From an uncultured Bacillota bacterium (GTDB lineage: Bacteria; Bacillota_I; Bacilli_A; RFN20; CAG-631): a stretch of DNA of 64,000 nt. Of the stretch, positions 25,442 to 34,148 are shown piece after piece. The stretch spans positions 25,594 through 89,593 of the forward strand of contig CABUID010000007.1 of NCBI GenBank assembly GCA_902491575.1, in the 5' to 3' direction. Every line of letters starts with the position of its first letter. Positions within the stretch are counted from its first letter, which is position 1. The translations under genes and the position numbers were made by a program. Under the pieces are notes generated by a model. The model saw nothing but the letters and a program-made list of their open reading frames with translations, did no database searches and was not told the DNA's origin.

Positions 25442-25480
25442 AAAGAAACAGGTATCACAGTTTCACCTGTTTCTTTTCTT
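25442..25480 (+). terminator. Terminator after pnp
   Basis: AAAGAAACAGGT pairs with ACCTGTTTCTTT around an 11-base loop and is followed by T-rich sequence. It lies between pnp and the Nudix-fusion gene. Confidence 0.85.
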
Positions 25481-25497
25481 TGCAAAAAGGAGAAAAT

Positions 25498-26436
25498 ATG
25501 ATAAAAGAAAAAAGTTGTGGAGCAGTAGTATATCAAATAAAAGAAGGAATTTATTATTTTTTGATTGAGAAAATGCAAAAAGGACATTTTTCTATTCCCA
25601 AAGGACATGTTGAAGAAAATGAAAGTGAAAGTGAAACAGCTTTACGAGAAATTTATGAAGAAACCAATTTGAATGTTCAATTAAATACTTCTTTTCGTGA
25701 AGTGATTACTTATTCACCTAAGGAAAACCATTTAAAAGATGTCGTGTTTTTTATAGGACAAGTTATAGATGGAGTTTTAAAAAATCAAGAAAGTGAAGTA
25801 AAAGAACTTTATTTTTTACCTTTTGATGAAGCTTATAAAATTTTAACCTTTTCATCCGATAAAAAAATATTATTAAAAGCTTACTTATTTTTAATGACAA
25901 AATATGGAAAAAAAATCATTATTATTGGTTGCCCTGGTTCAGGCAAATCTTATTTATCAAAATTCATTCAACAAACAACCCATCTTCCTTTATACCATTT
26001 GGATTTACTTTACTGGTATGGAAACTGGCAACATATTTTAAATGAAGATTTTATTAAAAAACAAGAGGAAATTATGGAAAAAGACCAATGGATAATCGAT
26101 GGGCATTTTCATGAAACATTAGAAAATAGAATAAGAAATGCGGATATGGTCATTTATTTTAAATTACGTCCAACTACGTGTCAAAAAGGCGTACAATATA
26201 GAATAGAAAATCAAATGTTACGTGAAGATATGCCATCAAGTTGTGTGGAAACAACATTTGATTTGAAGTTTAAAGAATGTATTCGCCATTTTCACGAAAG
26301 GAAAGATCCTGATATTCAAAATTATTTAAAAAAGTATTCTAAAAATGTATTAACAATAAAAAGTAAAAAACAAATAGAGGATATTAAAAGAATTTTAATA
26401 CAGCAAAACCAAAAAAATTGTCAGTATAGTTCATAG
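25498..26436 (+). CDS. Fusion of a Nudix hydrolase and a P-loop kinase-like domain
   Basis: This is a 312-aa two-domain protein. Residues 1-135 are a Nudix domain of the Ap4A-hydrolase type: KEKSCGAVVYQI at the start, and a Nudix box at 36-58 with G, E, RE and EE in their positions (Asn replaces the usual late Gly). Residues about 138-305 form a P-loop domain resembling FlaR/adenylate-kinase-like proteins, with GCPGSGKS at about 145-152 and DLLYWYGNWQ and WIIDGHFHETL following. The ATG at 25498 has AAAAGGAG; an in-frame TTG upstream lies in that site and is rejected. The fusion suggests linked nucleotide hydrolysis and phosphorylation, but substrates are unknown. Confidence 0.82.
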   Translation: MIKEKSCGAVVYQIKEGIYYFLIEKMQKGHFSIPKGHVEENESESETALREIYEETNLNVQLNTSFREVITYSPKENHLKDVVFFIGQVIDGVLKNQESEVKELYFLPFDEAYKILTFSSDKKILLKAYLFLMTKYGKKIIIIGCPGSGKSYLSKFIQQTTHLPLYHLDLLYWYGNWQHILNEDFIKKQEEIMEKDQWIIDGHFHETLENRIRNADMVIYFKLRPTTCQKGVQYRIENQMLREDMPSSCVETTFDLKFKECIRHFHERKDPDIQNYLKKYSKNVLTIKSKKQIEDIKRILIQQNQKNCQYSS

Positions 26437-26462
26437 ACAAAGGTGATACTGAATGTTATAAT
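26434..26462 (+). promoter_or_regulatory. Promoter of the Ig-lipoprotein pair
   Basis: TAGACA and TATAAT separated by 17 bases, overlapping the stop codon of the Nudix-fusion gene. About 65 bases of untranslated leader follow. Confidence 0.7.
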
Positions 26463-26468
26463 TGCAAT

Positions 26469-26502
26469 GTATTTAATTGCTTTAAAAAAGTAAATTAAAT
26501 AC
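26469..26502 (+). repeat. Inverted repeat in the leader of the first Ig-lipoprotein gene
   Basis: GTATTTAATT and AATTAAATAC form a perfect 10-bp stem with a 14-base loop. It lies between the promoter and the GGGGGAAAG ribosome-binding site. It has no U run and is all A/T apart from the ends. It could be an operator or an mRNA-stabilising 5' hairpin. Confidence 0.4.
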
Positions 26503-26528
26503 TTATAAATAAACTAAAGGGGGAAAGT

Positions 26529-28592
26529 ATGAAAAAACATTTATTGATGTACGTTGTATTATTGTCTGCAGTAGTGATTACCGGTTGTAACCAACCAAAA
26601 AATTCGGATGACAGTTCTTTGAATTCATCAGTTGAAAAAGTGGAAGTTACTGGAATCACGATTAACTCAAATGATAATATTCGAACCATTAAAGTTGATG
26701 AAACACTTCAATTAACAGCTGTTGTTTATCCACTTGAAGCTTCACAAGAAATTTCTTGGTCTTCAAGTAATAATGAGGTTGCTTCTGTAAATGAAAATGG
26801 TTTGGTAAGTGCTTTAAGCAGTGGAATGGTAAGTATTATAGCAACTTCGAAGGAAAATACTTCTGTTACACAATCCTTTGCATTAGTCATTGAAGATAAA
26901 GATGTAGTAGTGATTCAACCAAGTTCTGTTACTTTAACATCTGAAAATAATGTAACGACTTGTAAAGTTGGAAATTCTTTAACATTAAATGCTATCGTTT
27001 ATCCTGTTGAGGCTTCTCAAAGTGTTATTTGGGAATCTAGTGATGAAACAAAAGCGGTAGTGAAAAGAGGCGTTGTTAGTGCACTGAGTGAAGGAGAAGT
27101 CACGATTACAGTAAAAGTAAAAGATTTTGAAGACATAAAAGAATCGATTACTTTAACTATCGAAGCTTCTGATGATCCAATTTATAATACAAATTGGTCC
27201 GAAATGGATTATACAACTCACGAAGTTTTTATGGAATGTGATAATGAAACACCATTAAAAGTGAAAGGAGTTGTGACGCATGTCACTCCTGTTAACGACG
27301 GCAATGTTTCTTATTATTTACAAAATGGAACGGATGGTTATTATGTTTATGGACAAAATTCTTTAACTTATCCTGTAGAACTTGGTCAATGTTATGAAGT
27401 AGGTGGCTATAAGAAATATTATCGTGGTGCGAATGAAATTGTCGATGTAGAATATTTCAAAGAATGTACAGAACCTTTAACTTATGTTGTTAATGATATT
27501 TCTCAAAAAGATCCTTCTTCTACTCAAGAAATGTCAATGTATCATGCTTCTTATGTATCGGCAAATGCTATCATTAAAAGTGTTCCATCAATGAATGGCA
27601 AAGCTTATAGTGTCAATGTCAACATTAATAATCATGACAGTGTTTTAAGAGTAGATCCATCCATGATGACAACAGAAGAATTTAATTTAATTAATACTTC
27701 ATTTGCAAAGACCATTGTTGGTCAAGAAGTTGAATTTAAAGGCATAATGACTGCATTTGGCTATGGTGCACCATCAAATCAAATACAAATTGTTAAATCA
27801 ACGGATTTGGTTTTTGATGAGATTTCAGCAGTTGATTTAGTGAATGCCGCTAAAGGAGCATTGACAATTCAATCGTCTATTGCAACTTCCGTTTCAAATA
27901 TTACTTTACCATCTTTTGTAGAAGGTTTTGAAGATGTATCGGTTACTTGGGAAAGTGATAACCCAATCGTTAATGTAGAAACAGGCGCCGTTATACATAA
28001 TGAGGATGATACAATCGTCACTTTAACAGCTACATTATCTTATAAAGATGTAAGTGAGAGTAAAAATTATTTAATTAATGTTTTTGGAAATGCCTCTTAT
28101 GAAGTAGTCGCTTCATTAGATTTAGATGATGCAGCGCCAGCAAACAATTATGGTAATTCTGAAACGAAACCAAGTTATGCACAAGGTGTAGTCAATCTTG
28201 GAACGCCAAAAGCAAATTGGCTATTAAGAAATGCACTTATTTCCAGTACAGATAGTGACCGTTATGAAGGAGTATTTTCTATACGTGCTCAAGCTTCTTC
28301 TACTCATGATGCAACCGGTAGAATTGAAATACAACAAGATGGTGAATATAATTATGTACAATTTTCTGCAGCCGTTTATGGTAATGATAGTTTAGGTATT
28401 CAATTAGGAGTTGAATATTCGCTTGATTCAGGAACTAATTGGCTAGATTCCAATATGATTGTTAGTGTAACTTCTAGAGAATTTGAAGTGTTTAGATTTT
28501 CTTTGCCAAAAGGTGAAAAACGTGTAGCCATTTATATTTTAGAAAATTCTGGTAAAAGAGTGAATATCGATAATATTCAGTTGCTAAAATAG
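26529..28592 (+). CDS. Ig-domain surface lipoprotein with OB-fold-like (DUF5689-type) region
   Basis: This 687-aa lipoprotein has a lipobox (VVITGC) with the lipidated Cys at residue 20, then a Ser/Asn-rich linker. Two Big_2-type Ig domains follow (about residues 38-120 and 130-215), each with the VDETLQLTAVVYP and SWSSSN/WESSD pattern. Residues about 225-350 (LKVKGVVTHVTPVNDGNVSYYLQNG) look like the OB-fold/DUF5689 module of extracellular nucleases such as YhcR. An atrophied Ig domain and a C-terminal beta-sandwich-like region (VASLDLDD...) complete it. No catalytic domain was recognised. It is first of a two-gene unit with the MBL lipoprotein 21 bases downstream. Domain calls beyond Big_2 are by resemblance. 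Confidence 0.75.
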   Translation: MKKHLLMYVVLLSAVVITGCNQPKNSDDSSLNSSVEKVEVTGITINSNDNIRTIKVDETLQLTAVVYPLEASQEISWSSSNNEVASVNENGLVSALSSGMVSIIATSKENTSVTQSFALVIEDKDVVVIQPSSVTLTSENNVTTCKVGNSLTLNAIVYPVEASQSVIWESSDETKAVVKRGVVSALSEGEVTITVKVKDFEDIKESITLTIEASDDPIYNTNWSEMDYTTHEVFMECDNETPLKVKGVVTHVTPVNDGNVSYYLQNGTDGYYVYGQNSLTYPVELGQCYEVGGYKKYYRGANEIVDVEYFKECTEPLTYVVNDISQKDPSSTQEMSMYHASYVSANAIIKSVPSMNGKAYSVNVNINNHDSVLRVDPSMMTTEEFNLINTSFAKTIVGQEVEFKGIMTAFGYGAPSNQIQIVKSTDLVFDEISAVDLVNAAKGALTIQSSIATSVSNITLPSFVEGFEDVSVTWESDNPIVNVETGAVIHNEDDTIVTLTATLSYKDVSESKNYLINVFGNASYEVVASLDLDDAAPANNYGNSETKPSYAQGVVNLGTPKANWLLRNALISSTDSDRYEGVFSIRAQASSTHDATGRIEIQQDGEYNYVQFSAAVYGNDSLGIQLGVEYSLDSGTNWLDSNMIVSVTSREFEVFRFSLPKGEKRVAIYILENSGKRVNIDNIQLLK

Positions 28593-28613
28593 TCTAATTG
28601 GAAAGAGGTTTTT

Positions 28614-30143
28614 ATGAGAAATAAATTATTAGTTATCCTTATTTCAGTTTTATCTTTAACATCTTGTGGTCATCAACCCTCATTGAGTAACAGTGTAACG
28701 AATTCTTCTACAGAATCGTCAAAGAAAGTTTTATCTTCTATCGATATTTATAAAGATGGTTATTCAATAAATGAATTAAATGTTTTTGTAGGTGATCGTT
28801 TTACTTTAACCACTTTATGCAATGATGAATTCACACCGTCAGTTTCTTGGACAAGTTCTAATCCAGATATAGCGACGATTGATGAAAATGGAAATGTGGA
28901 GATTGTAAGTAAAGGAACGACCATTATAAATGTAACGGTTACAGAGTATCCATATATCAATGATAGTATTTATATTATTGCTACAAATAAAATTGAACAA
29001 TTAGGAATAGGCTCAGGATTAAGTAAAGAGGATCCTATCTTCCTTGGAAATGAAGGGGAAGATGAACCGATTGAAGTTTATTTTATCGAAATGCAACATA
29101 TATATTCTGATTCGATTTTTATTAAAAAAGGCAATGTAGAAGTTTTAATCGATGCTGGTTATGAATATGATGGTACTTTTATTAATCAAATACTAACAGA
29201 ATATGTAGCTGATAACCGCTTGGATTTATTTATGGTTTCTCATAGCGATGGTGATCATATTGAAGGTATAGCCAATGCATTAGAAACAATGGATAATATT
29301 TCCTTAATGATTGATTATGGTGGCATAGGAAATGGTAATGTGTTAACAACACGAAAAAAATATAACGAAAAGGGTATGAAATACTTTTCTGCTTATGATT
29401 GCGTAAATCACATCAATGGTGCAGCTGATCGTTATTACTTAACAAGTGATTTTTATGTAGATATTTTAAATACTGGAAATTATATTACAAATAATCAATC
29501 AAGTGCCTCAAATCCGAATTCTTTAGCTGTCCTATTTACCTATAAAGATTTTACTTTCTTTACGGCTGGTGATATAACAACAGCTACAGAAGCTTCTTTA
29601 ATAAAAAATGAGGATTTGCCTGAAGTCACATTATATAAAGCTTCACATCATGGTTCTCATGGCTCCAATAGTCAAGAAATTTTAGATGTTTTGAATCCAA
29701 AAGGGGTTGCAATTTCAGCTGCTAGAGCTAATCAATATAGTGATACACCAGGAGCTCCGAAAAAAGAAAAAACATATAATTTAAATGGTGCATCTGGTCA
29801 TCCAGCAGCAGCAGCCATTGAAAGAATTTATAAAGCTCCAAATATTTCTGTAAATCTAAATGTTTATTGGAATGCGGTAAATGGAACGATGAAATTTACT
29901 TCTTTTGGAGAAAATGATTTTTCATTTAAAGGTTCGCCAACCATGAAAGGTTACTATGATTTAACTTTAACCAATAATGTTGCTGTATGGAATGAAGAAA
30001 TGCAAGATTTTGAAAACAAAGTAACAGGTGAAGAAAATTATAAATTGCATGAATCGAAAGTTTTTGAATTTAGAAATTATATTCAATATTTACCAAAATG
30101 GGCACAAGAAGAATATTTTCCAAATTATGTAAGCGCTGTTTAA
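28614..30143 (+). CDS. Lipoprotein with Ig domain and ComEC-type metallo-beta-lactamase domain
   Basis: This 509-aa exported lipoprotein has a lipobox (LSLTSC) with Cys at residue 18, a Ser/Thr-rich linker, and one Big_2 Ig domain at about 42-120 (VSWTSSNPDIATID). From about residue 150 there is a metallo-beta-lactamase fold of the ComEC/Rec2 type: VEVLIDAGYEYDG, the metal motif SHSDGDHIEG at 209-218 (HxDxDH as in ComEC), FTAGDITT near residue 320 and ASHHGSHGS near 343. Metal ligands are intact. Free-standing homologues are hydrolases, some acting on nucleic acids. The pairing with an OB-fold-like lipoprotein hints at extracellular DNA or nucleotide processing, which is inference. Confidence 0.8.
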   Translation: MRNKLLVILISVLSLTSCGHQPSLSNSVTNSSTESSKKVLSSIDIYKDGYSINELNVFVGDRFTLTTLCNDEFTPSVSWTSSNPDIATIDENGNVEIVSKGTTIINVTVTEYPYINDSIYIIATNKIEQLGIGSGLSKEDPIFLGNEGEDEPIEVYFIEMQHIYSDSIFIKKGNVEVLIDAGYEYDGTFINQILTEYVADNRLDLFMVSHSDGDHIEGIANALETMDNISLMIDYGGIGNGNVLTTRKKYNEKGMKYFSAYDCVNHINGAADRYYLTSDFYVDILNTGNYITNNQSSASNPNSLAVLFTYKDFTFFTAGDITTATEASLIKNEDLPEVTLYKASHHGSHGSNSQEILDVLNPKGVAISAARANQYSDTPGAPKKEKTYNLNGASGHPAAAAIERIYKAPNISVNLNVYWNAVNGTMKFTSFGENDFSFKGSPTMKGYYDLTLTNNVAVWNEEMQDFENKVTGEENYKLHESKVFEFRNYIQYLPKWAQEEYFPNYVSAV

Positions 30144-30161
30144 AATAAGTATTTAATAAAT

Positions 30162-30206
30162 AAAAAGTCTCAATTGGTAAGATTGTTCTACCATTTGAGA
30201 CTTTTT
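30162..30206. terminator. Bidirectional terminator between the MBL lipoprotein and clpB
   Basis: AAAAAGTCTCAA..TGGTA pairs with TACCA..TTGAGACTTTTT, with A tracts before and T tracts after on both strands. It serves the two convergent genes. Confidence 0.9.
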
Positions 30207-30214
30207 ATTATAAC

Positions 30215-32323
30215 CTATTGAGAAGAAATTTGAATTTCATTTTCCTGGTAATCCATTATTACATGATCATTTGGAAGAATCTTTTCACTGATTATTTGCT
30301 CTGCAATCAAGGTTTCAATATGTTTGGATATAAATCGTTTAATTGGTCGGGCTCCAAAAGTATAGGAAAAAGAATGATCAATAATATACGATTTAAGATT
30401 GTTTGTAAAAGTGATATCGATTTTATTTTCATATAAGCGGTTTTTTAATTCTTTTAAAAGTTTTTCGACAATTTGTACACAAACTTCTTTTGTTAAAGGA
30501 TTAAAAGTTATAATTTCATCAATACGATTTAAAAACTCAGGTTTAAAAGTTTGGTGAAGTAATTGATTGATTTTTATTTCACTATCTTTATCCTGCTCTA
30601 ATAGATATTCACTACCTAAGTTGCTTGTCATAATGATAATGGTATTTTTAAAATCAACAGTACGACCTTGAGAATCGGTTATACGACCATCATCTAAAAT
30701 TTGTAATAATAAGTTAAATACATCAGGGTGGGCTTTTTCGATTTCATCAAATAAAACGATAGAATAAGGATTTCTTCGTACTGCCTCGGTGAGTTGACCA
30801 CCTTCTTCATAGCCAACATAGCCAGGAGCAGCACCAATCAATCGAGATACGGAATAACGTTCCATATACTCAGACATATCAATACGAATGATATGACTTT
30901 CAGAATCAAATAAAACTTCCGCTAAACTTCGAGCAACTTCTGTTTTACCAACACCTGTTGGACCTAAAAATAGAAATGAACCAATGGGTTTATTTTGATC
31001 TTTGATACCCGCTCTTTGACGAATAATCGCATTCGAAACTAATTGTAATGCTTCATCTTGACCAATTACTCTTTTCATTAAAGTTTCTTTTAAATGAAGT
31101 AATTTATCTCGATCTCCTTGCATTAATTTGCTTACTGGAATATTGGTCCACTTTGCGATAATTTCTGTTACTTTATCTTCGTCAACAACTTCACTTAGTA
31201 TTTTATCTGTATCTTCATTAATTTTATTTATTTCTTTTTCTAAAGTAGGAATAGTGGAGTATTGTAATTCTGCTGCTTTGTTATAATTACCTTGTTGTAG
31301 ACAATTATCCAAATCAAATTTGGCTTTTTCTAAATTTTTTTTCAAATCATTTACACGTGCAATTTCTTTTTTTTCTTGATCCCATTTTTCTTTTAAATGA
31401 GAATTTTTATCTTTTAATTCGTTTAATTCAGTAACAATTTTATTCAAACGATTTTTACTTAATTCGTCTTTTTCTTTAGATAGAGCAACTTTTTCAATTT
31501 CAAGTTGTAATATTTTTCGATCTAATTCATCAATTTCTGTTGGATTTGATTCTAATTGCATACGAATAGAAGCACATGCCTCATCAATTAAATCGATTGC
31601 TTTATCTGGTAAAAAACGATCCGTTATATAACGATTTGATAAAGTGGCAGCACTGACTAAAGCGTTATCTACTATTTTGACACCATGAAAAGCTTCAAAT
31701 CTTTCTTTTAATCCTCTTAGAATAGAGATAGTATCTTCAACGGTTGGCTCTGTAACGGTAACTTTTTGAAAACGTCTTTCTAAAGCGGCATCTTTTTCAA
31801 TATAATTACGATATTCATTTAATGTAGTTGCTCCAATACAATGAAGTTCTCCACGGGCAAGCATCGGCTTTAACATGTTAGAAGCATCTAAGGCTCCATC
31901 AGATTTGCCTGCACCTACAATTAAATGAATTTCATCAATAAACATGATGATATTACCATTCGATTCTTTTACCTTATTTAAAACAGCTTTTAATCTTTCT
32001 TCAAACTCACCACGATATTTTGCACCAGCGACTAATGCACCCATATCTAATTCATATATAATTTTATTTTTTAAACCATTAGGGACATCTTCTTTTACAA
32101 TTCTTTGTGCTAATCCTTCCACAATGGCTGTCTTACCTACACCTGGTTCACCAATTAAAACAGGATTGTTTTTAGTTTTCCTCGATAAAATCATAATGAC
32201 ATTTCTTATTTCATCGTCTCTTCCAATAATAGGGTCCATTTTCCCTTTTTTAACTTCTTCAATTAAATTTCTTCCAAATTTTTCTAATATATTTTCATCA
32301 TTTCCATAATCTTGCATTTCCAT
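30215..32323 (-). CDS. clpB: ClpB disaggregase lacking the N-terminal domain
   Basis: ClpB is the Hsp100 disaggregase that works with DnaK. The 702 aa begin directly with the first AAA+ domain: Walker A GEPGVGKT is at residues 58-65, so the usual N-terminal substrate domain of about 150 residues is absent. The coiled-coil M domain (about 275-390) identifies ClpB rather than ClpC, and the second Walker [10 protein letters not shown] is near residue 455. The start ATG at 32323 has AGAGGTGAT; an in-frame GTG seven codons earlier overlaps that site. Two CIRCE operators flank its promoter, predicting HrcA heat-shock control. N-less ClpB is also known as the short isoform and from mycoplasmas. Confidence 0.95.
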   Translation of the reverse strand: MEMQDYGNDENILEKFGRNLIEEVKKGKMDPIIGRDDEIRNVIMILSRKTKNNPVLIGEPGVGKTAIVEGLAQRIVKEDVPNGLKNKIIYELDMGALVAGAKYRGEFEERLKAVLNKVKESNGNIIMFIDEIHLIVGAGKSDGALDASNMLKPMLARGELHCIGATTLNEYRNYIEKDAALERRFQKVTVTEPTVEDTISILRGLKERFEAFHGVKIVDNALVSAATLSNRYITDRFLPDKAIDLIDEACASIRMQLESNPTEIDELDRKILQLEIEKVALSKEKDELSKNRLNKIVTELNELKDKNSHLKEKWDQEKKEIARVNDLKKNLEKAKFDLDNCLQQGNYNKAAELQYSTIPTLEKEINKINEDTDKILSEVVDEDKVTEIIAKWTNIPVSKLMQGDRDKLLHLKETLMKRVIGQDEALQLVSNAIIRQRAGIKDQNKPIGSFLFLGPTGVGKTEVARSLAEVLFDSESHIIRIDMSEYMERYSVSRLIGAAPGYVGYEEGGQLTEAVRRNPYSIVLFDEIEKAHPDVFNLLLQILDDGRITDSQGRTVDFKNTIIIMTSNLGSEYLLEQDKDSEIKINQLLHQTFKPEFLNRIDEIITFNPLTKEVCVQIVEKLLKELKNRLYENKIDITFTNNLKSYIIDHSFSYTFGARPIKRFISKHIETLIAEQIISEKILPNDHVIMDYQENEIQISSQ

Positions 32324-32337
32324 AATTATCACCTCTT

Positions 32338-32364
32338 TTAGCACTCGATTTATTCGACTGCTAA
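32338..32364. promoter_or_regulatory. CIRCE operator 1 (HrcA site), downstream of the clpB promoter
   Basis: TTAGCACTC, nine bases, then GACTGCTAA: one mismatch from the CIRCE consensus TTAGCACTC-N9-GAGTGCTAA. It lies between the -10 box and the clpB ribosome-binding site. Confidence 0.92.
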
Positions 32365-32368
32365 TAAT

Positions 32369-32396
32369 ATTATATTCTAATTTTTAGCAATGTCAA
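32369..32396 (-). promoter_or_regulatory. Promoter of clpB
   Basis: On the minus strand consensus TTGACA and TATAAT are separated by 16 bases. The -35 box lies inside the second CIRCE element and the first CIRCE element is just downstream, so HrcA would block it directly. Confidence 0.88.
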
Positions 32397-32410
32397 TATA
32401 AGAGTGCTAA
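32384..32410. promoter_or_regulatory. CIRCE operator 2, overlapping the clpB -35 box
   Basis: TTAGCAATG, nine bases, then a perfect GAGTGCTAA half-site. One half is consensus and the other keeps six of nine bases. The 46-base offset from the first CIRCE puts both on nearby faces of the promoter. Confidence 0.8.
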
Positions 32411-32449
32411 ATTCTTTCTATAGTATGCTCTTTCTAAGACTTTCTATTC

Positions 32450-32475
32450 AAAAAAAAAGACTATTTCTAGTCTTT
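32450..32475 (-). terminator. Terminator of the desulfoferrodoxin gene
   Basis: On the minus strand AAGACTA and TAGTCTT pair around GAAA, followed by a long U run. The TAG stop codon of the gene lies inside the stem. Confidence 0.85.
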
Positions 32476-32847
32476 ATTTTTAACCCATAAGGAATGTAAA
32501 TTACAATATTCGTAAGCAGAGAGAATGACTTCATCCTCTGCTATAAGAAATGTAGCTTCTGGTGCTTGGTCATAAGATAATTTTTTCGTTTGAGTTCCTT
32601 TATTTGTTTCAAGTGTAATCCATTCAATATAATGCTCTTTTATCATTGGATGTGGTACACTTCCAACTTTTACAGTCACTAAATGACCATTTCTTTCAAT
32701 AACGGGTACATGTTTTTCACCAACTGCATCCGTTGAATTAGGAGTTAATTCAACCATTTCTTCTCCACAACATAAAATAGGAACTTTCGTTTCTTTAACC
32801 ATCAAAACAATTTGACCACAATGCTTACATTTATAATATTTTACCAT
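32467..32847 (-). CDS. Desulfoferrodoxin (superoxide reductase)
   Basis: Desulfoferrodoxin reduces superoxide without making oxygen and is typical of anaerobes. The 126-aa protein has the N-terminal desulforedoxin-type iron site (CKHCG near residues 7-11 and the vicinal pair CCGEEM near 27). The superoxide-reductase domain has iron ligands in GEKHVP, GSVPHPM, EHYIEW and the C-terminal CNLHSLW, where Cys and His complete the Fe(His)4Cys site. GGAG precedes its start. It has its own terminator and lies 23 bases after an unrecognised membrane-protein gene on the same strand, so the two may be co-transcribed. Confidence 0.95.
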   Translation of the reverse strand: MVKYYKCKHCGQIVLMVKETKVPILCCGEEMVELTPNSTDAVGEKHVPVIERNGHLVTVKVGSVPHPMIKEHYIEWITLETNKGTQTKKLSYDQAPEATFLIAEDEVILSAYEYCNLHSLWVKNKD

Positions 32848-32870
32848 TAGATATTCTCCTTTCTATTCAT

Positions 32871-33899
32871 TTAATCTAATTTTTCAAAGGTACTGCTATT
32901 TGCTTCTTCCATTTCTTCTTTTCCAGAAAACTTAAAGACCATTGACAAAATAGCAAGCCCTAAAGCAACAACAATATAAACATAAAATCCCCAACGGAAA
33001 CTAGTACTACCTTTTATATCTTTACATGCTATCAGTTCTCCTACTAATTTTAATAAGTCAACAAATGAATTCCCAGTGTCTAGAACCAATAATGAAGCTA
33101 CAAATCCAAAAAATGTTCCAAGTAAAGTAGTAATGATAACCATCCATAAGATAATTATATATTTTGATGTTCCTTTTTTTCCTTTAAAGCGATCATATCC
33201 GGTATAAATGATGGGACAAGCAGATAATGCAGCTAGTACTGGTAAGTATTGAAATATAATCACAAAACTATTGTCAGAATCACTGTTCGTTAAAATAAAT
33301 TGAACAAAGAAAAACAAAACAATTAAAATAAACATATAAATCAGACCATATAAGAAAGCACCTAAAAGTCCACTTTTGTATCCCTTAGAATCTTTATTTA
33401 ATTCTTTATTTTTTTCAATGGCTTTTTCTTTTGCTTCTTCTTTACCTTTTTCATAGCAATTAGAATGTGTTGGTGATGGTATACCACATATATCTATAAT
33501 TGAAACCAATTCATTTTCGAATATATTTTTATGACATATTGGACAAATTGTCTCAACTTTGAGATCATTTTCCAAATAAGAGTCAATAAATTTATTTAAA
33601 AATTCTATGATTAAGGGAGAATTAGCATTCGATAATTCAAAAGAAAATTGCAAGTTATTTTCATTTCTCTTCATTTCACTAATACAATACTTTGGCAGTT
33701 CTTCTTCATCAAAAACAGATAAAACTTTTTTTAATGCATCTTTATCATTACCCAATTTAGTAATTATATACAAGATTTTTGTAGAACCTAAAGTTTCTTT
33801 CAATGAAATATAAAATTCACGATATTTACCATACATATAACCATAATCAATGGTTAAATGGTTTTCGATGGCAAATTGTTTAAAAAAAGCATTAGCCAT
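32871..33899 (-). CDS. Unrecognised membrane protein with a CxxC zinc-knuckle-like site
   Basis: I do not recognise this 342-aa protein. Residues 1-130 are soluble with mixed alpha/beta character. A CPICHKN motif near residue 140, with a further Cys and HSNC about 20-30 residues later, looks like a small zinc site. A charged segment rich in Glu and Lys follows. From about residue 180 there are four hydrophobic helices (for example YGLIYMFILIVLFFFVQFIL), and the C-terminus is acidic. The ATG at 33899 is favoured over a GTG nine bases earlier because AGAGG is spaced eight bases from it. It probably shares a transcript with desulfoferrodoxin, which may hint at a stress role, but nothing in the sequence proves this. 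Confidence 0.7.
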   Translation of the reverse strand: MANAFFKQFAIENHLTIDYGYMYGKYREFYISLKETLGSTKILYIITKLGNDKDALKKVLSVFDEEELPKYCISEMKRNENNLQFSFELSNANSPLIIEFLNKFIDSYLENDLKVETICPICHKNIFENELVSIIDICGIPSPTHSNCYEKGKEEAKEKAIEKNKELNKDSKGYKSGLLGAFLYGLIYMFILIVLFFFVQFILTNSDSDNSFVIIFQYLPVLAALSACPIIYTGYDRFKGKKGTSKYIIILWMVIITTLLGTFFGFVASLLVLDTGNSFVDLLKLVGELIACKDIKGSTSFRWGFYVYIVVALGLAILSMVFKFSGKEEMEEANSSTFEKLD

Positions 33900-34047
33900 A
33901 TCATTCACCTCTTTTTAATTATATACAAAAAAATTTTTTCTTTCAATAAAAGTTGAGGAATAATTTTCAATGAAAAGTGATAAATTTAAATCATTATAAA
34001 AATAGAAATCGGTTTTAAAAGATTATTTAAAATATAAGAAAGGAAAG

Positions 34048-34104
34048 ATGATGATTTACTTTCAAATAAATGATATATATATTTTATTTAAAAAATTTTT
34101 TTAA
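34048..34104 (+). CDS. Possible small peptide ORF upstream of the C39-peptidase gene
   Basis: This 18-codon frame starts with two ATG codons and encodes MMIYFQINDIYILFKKFF. An AAGAAAGGA ribosome-binding site is six bases from the second ATG. It ends 44 bases before the C39-peptidase transporter gene on the same strand. The peptide is hydrophobic with a basic C-terminus and has no double-glycine motif, so it is not an obvious C39 substrate. It could be chance in AT-rich DNA, a leader peptide or a small secreted peptide. Confidence 0.25.
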   Translation: MMIYFQINDIYILFKKFF

Positions 34105-34148
34105 GTAAATTTAAAAGGAAAATTGATAAATAAATATGAGGAAAAATC

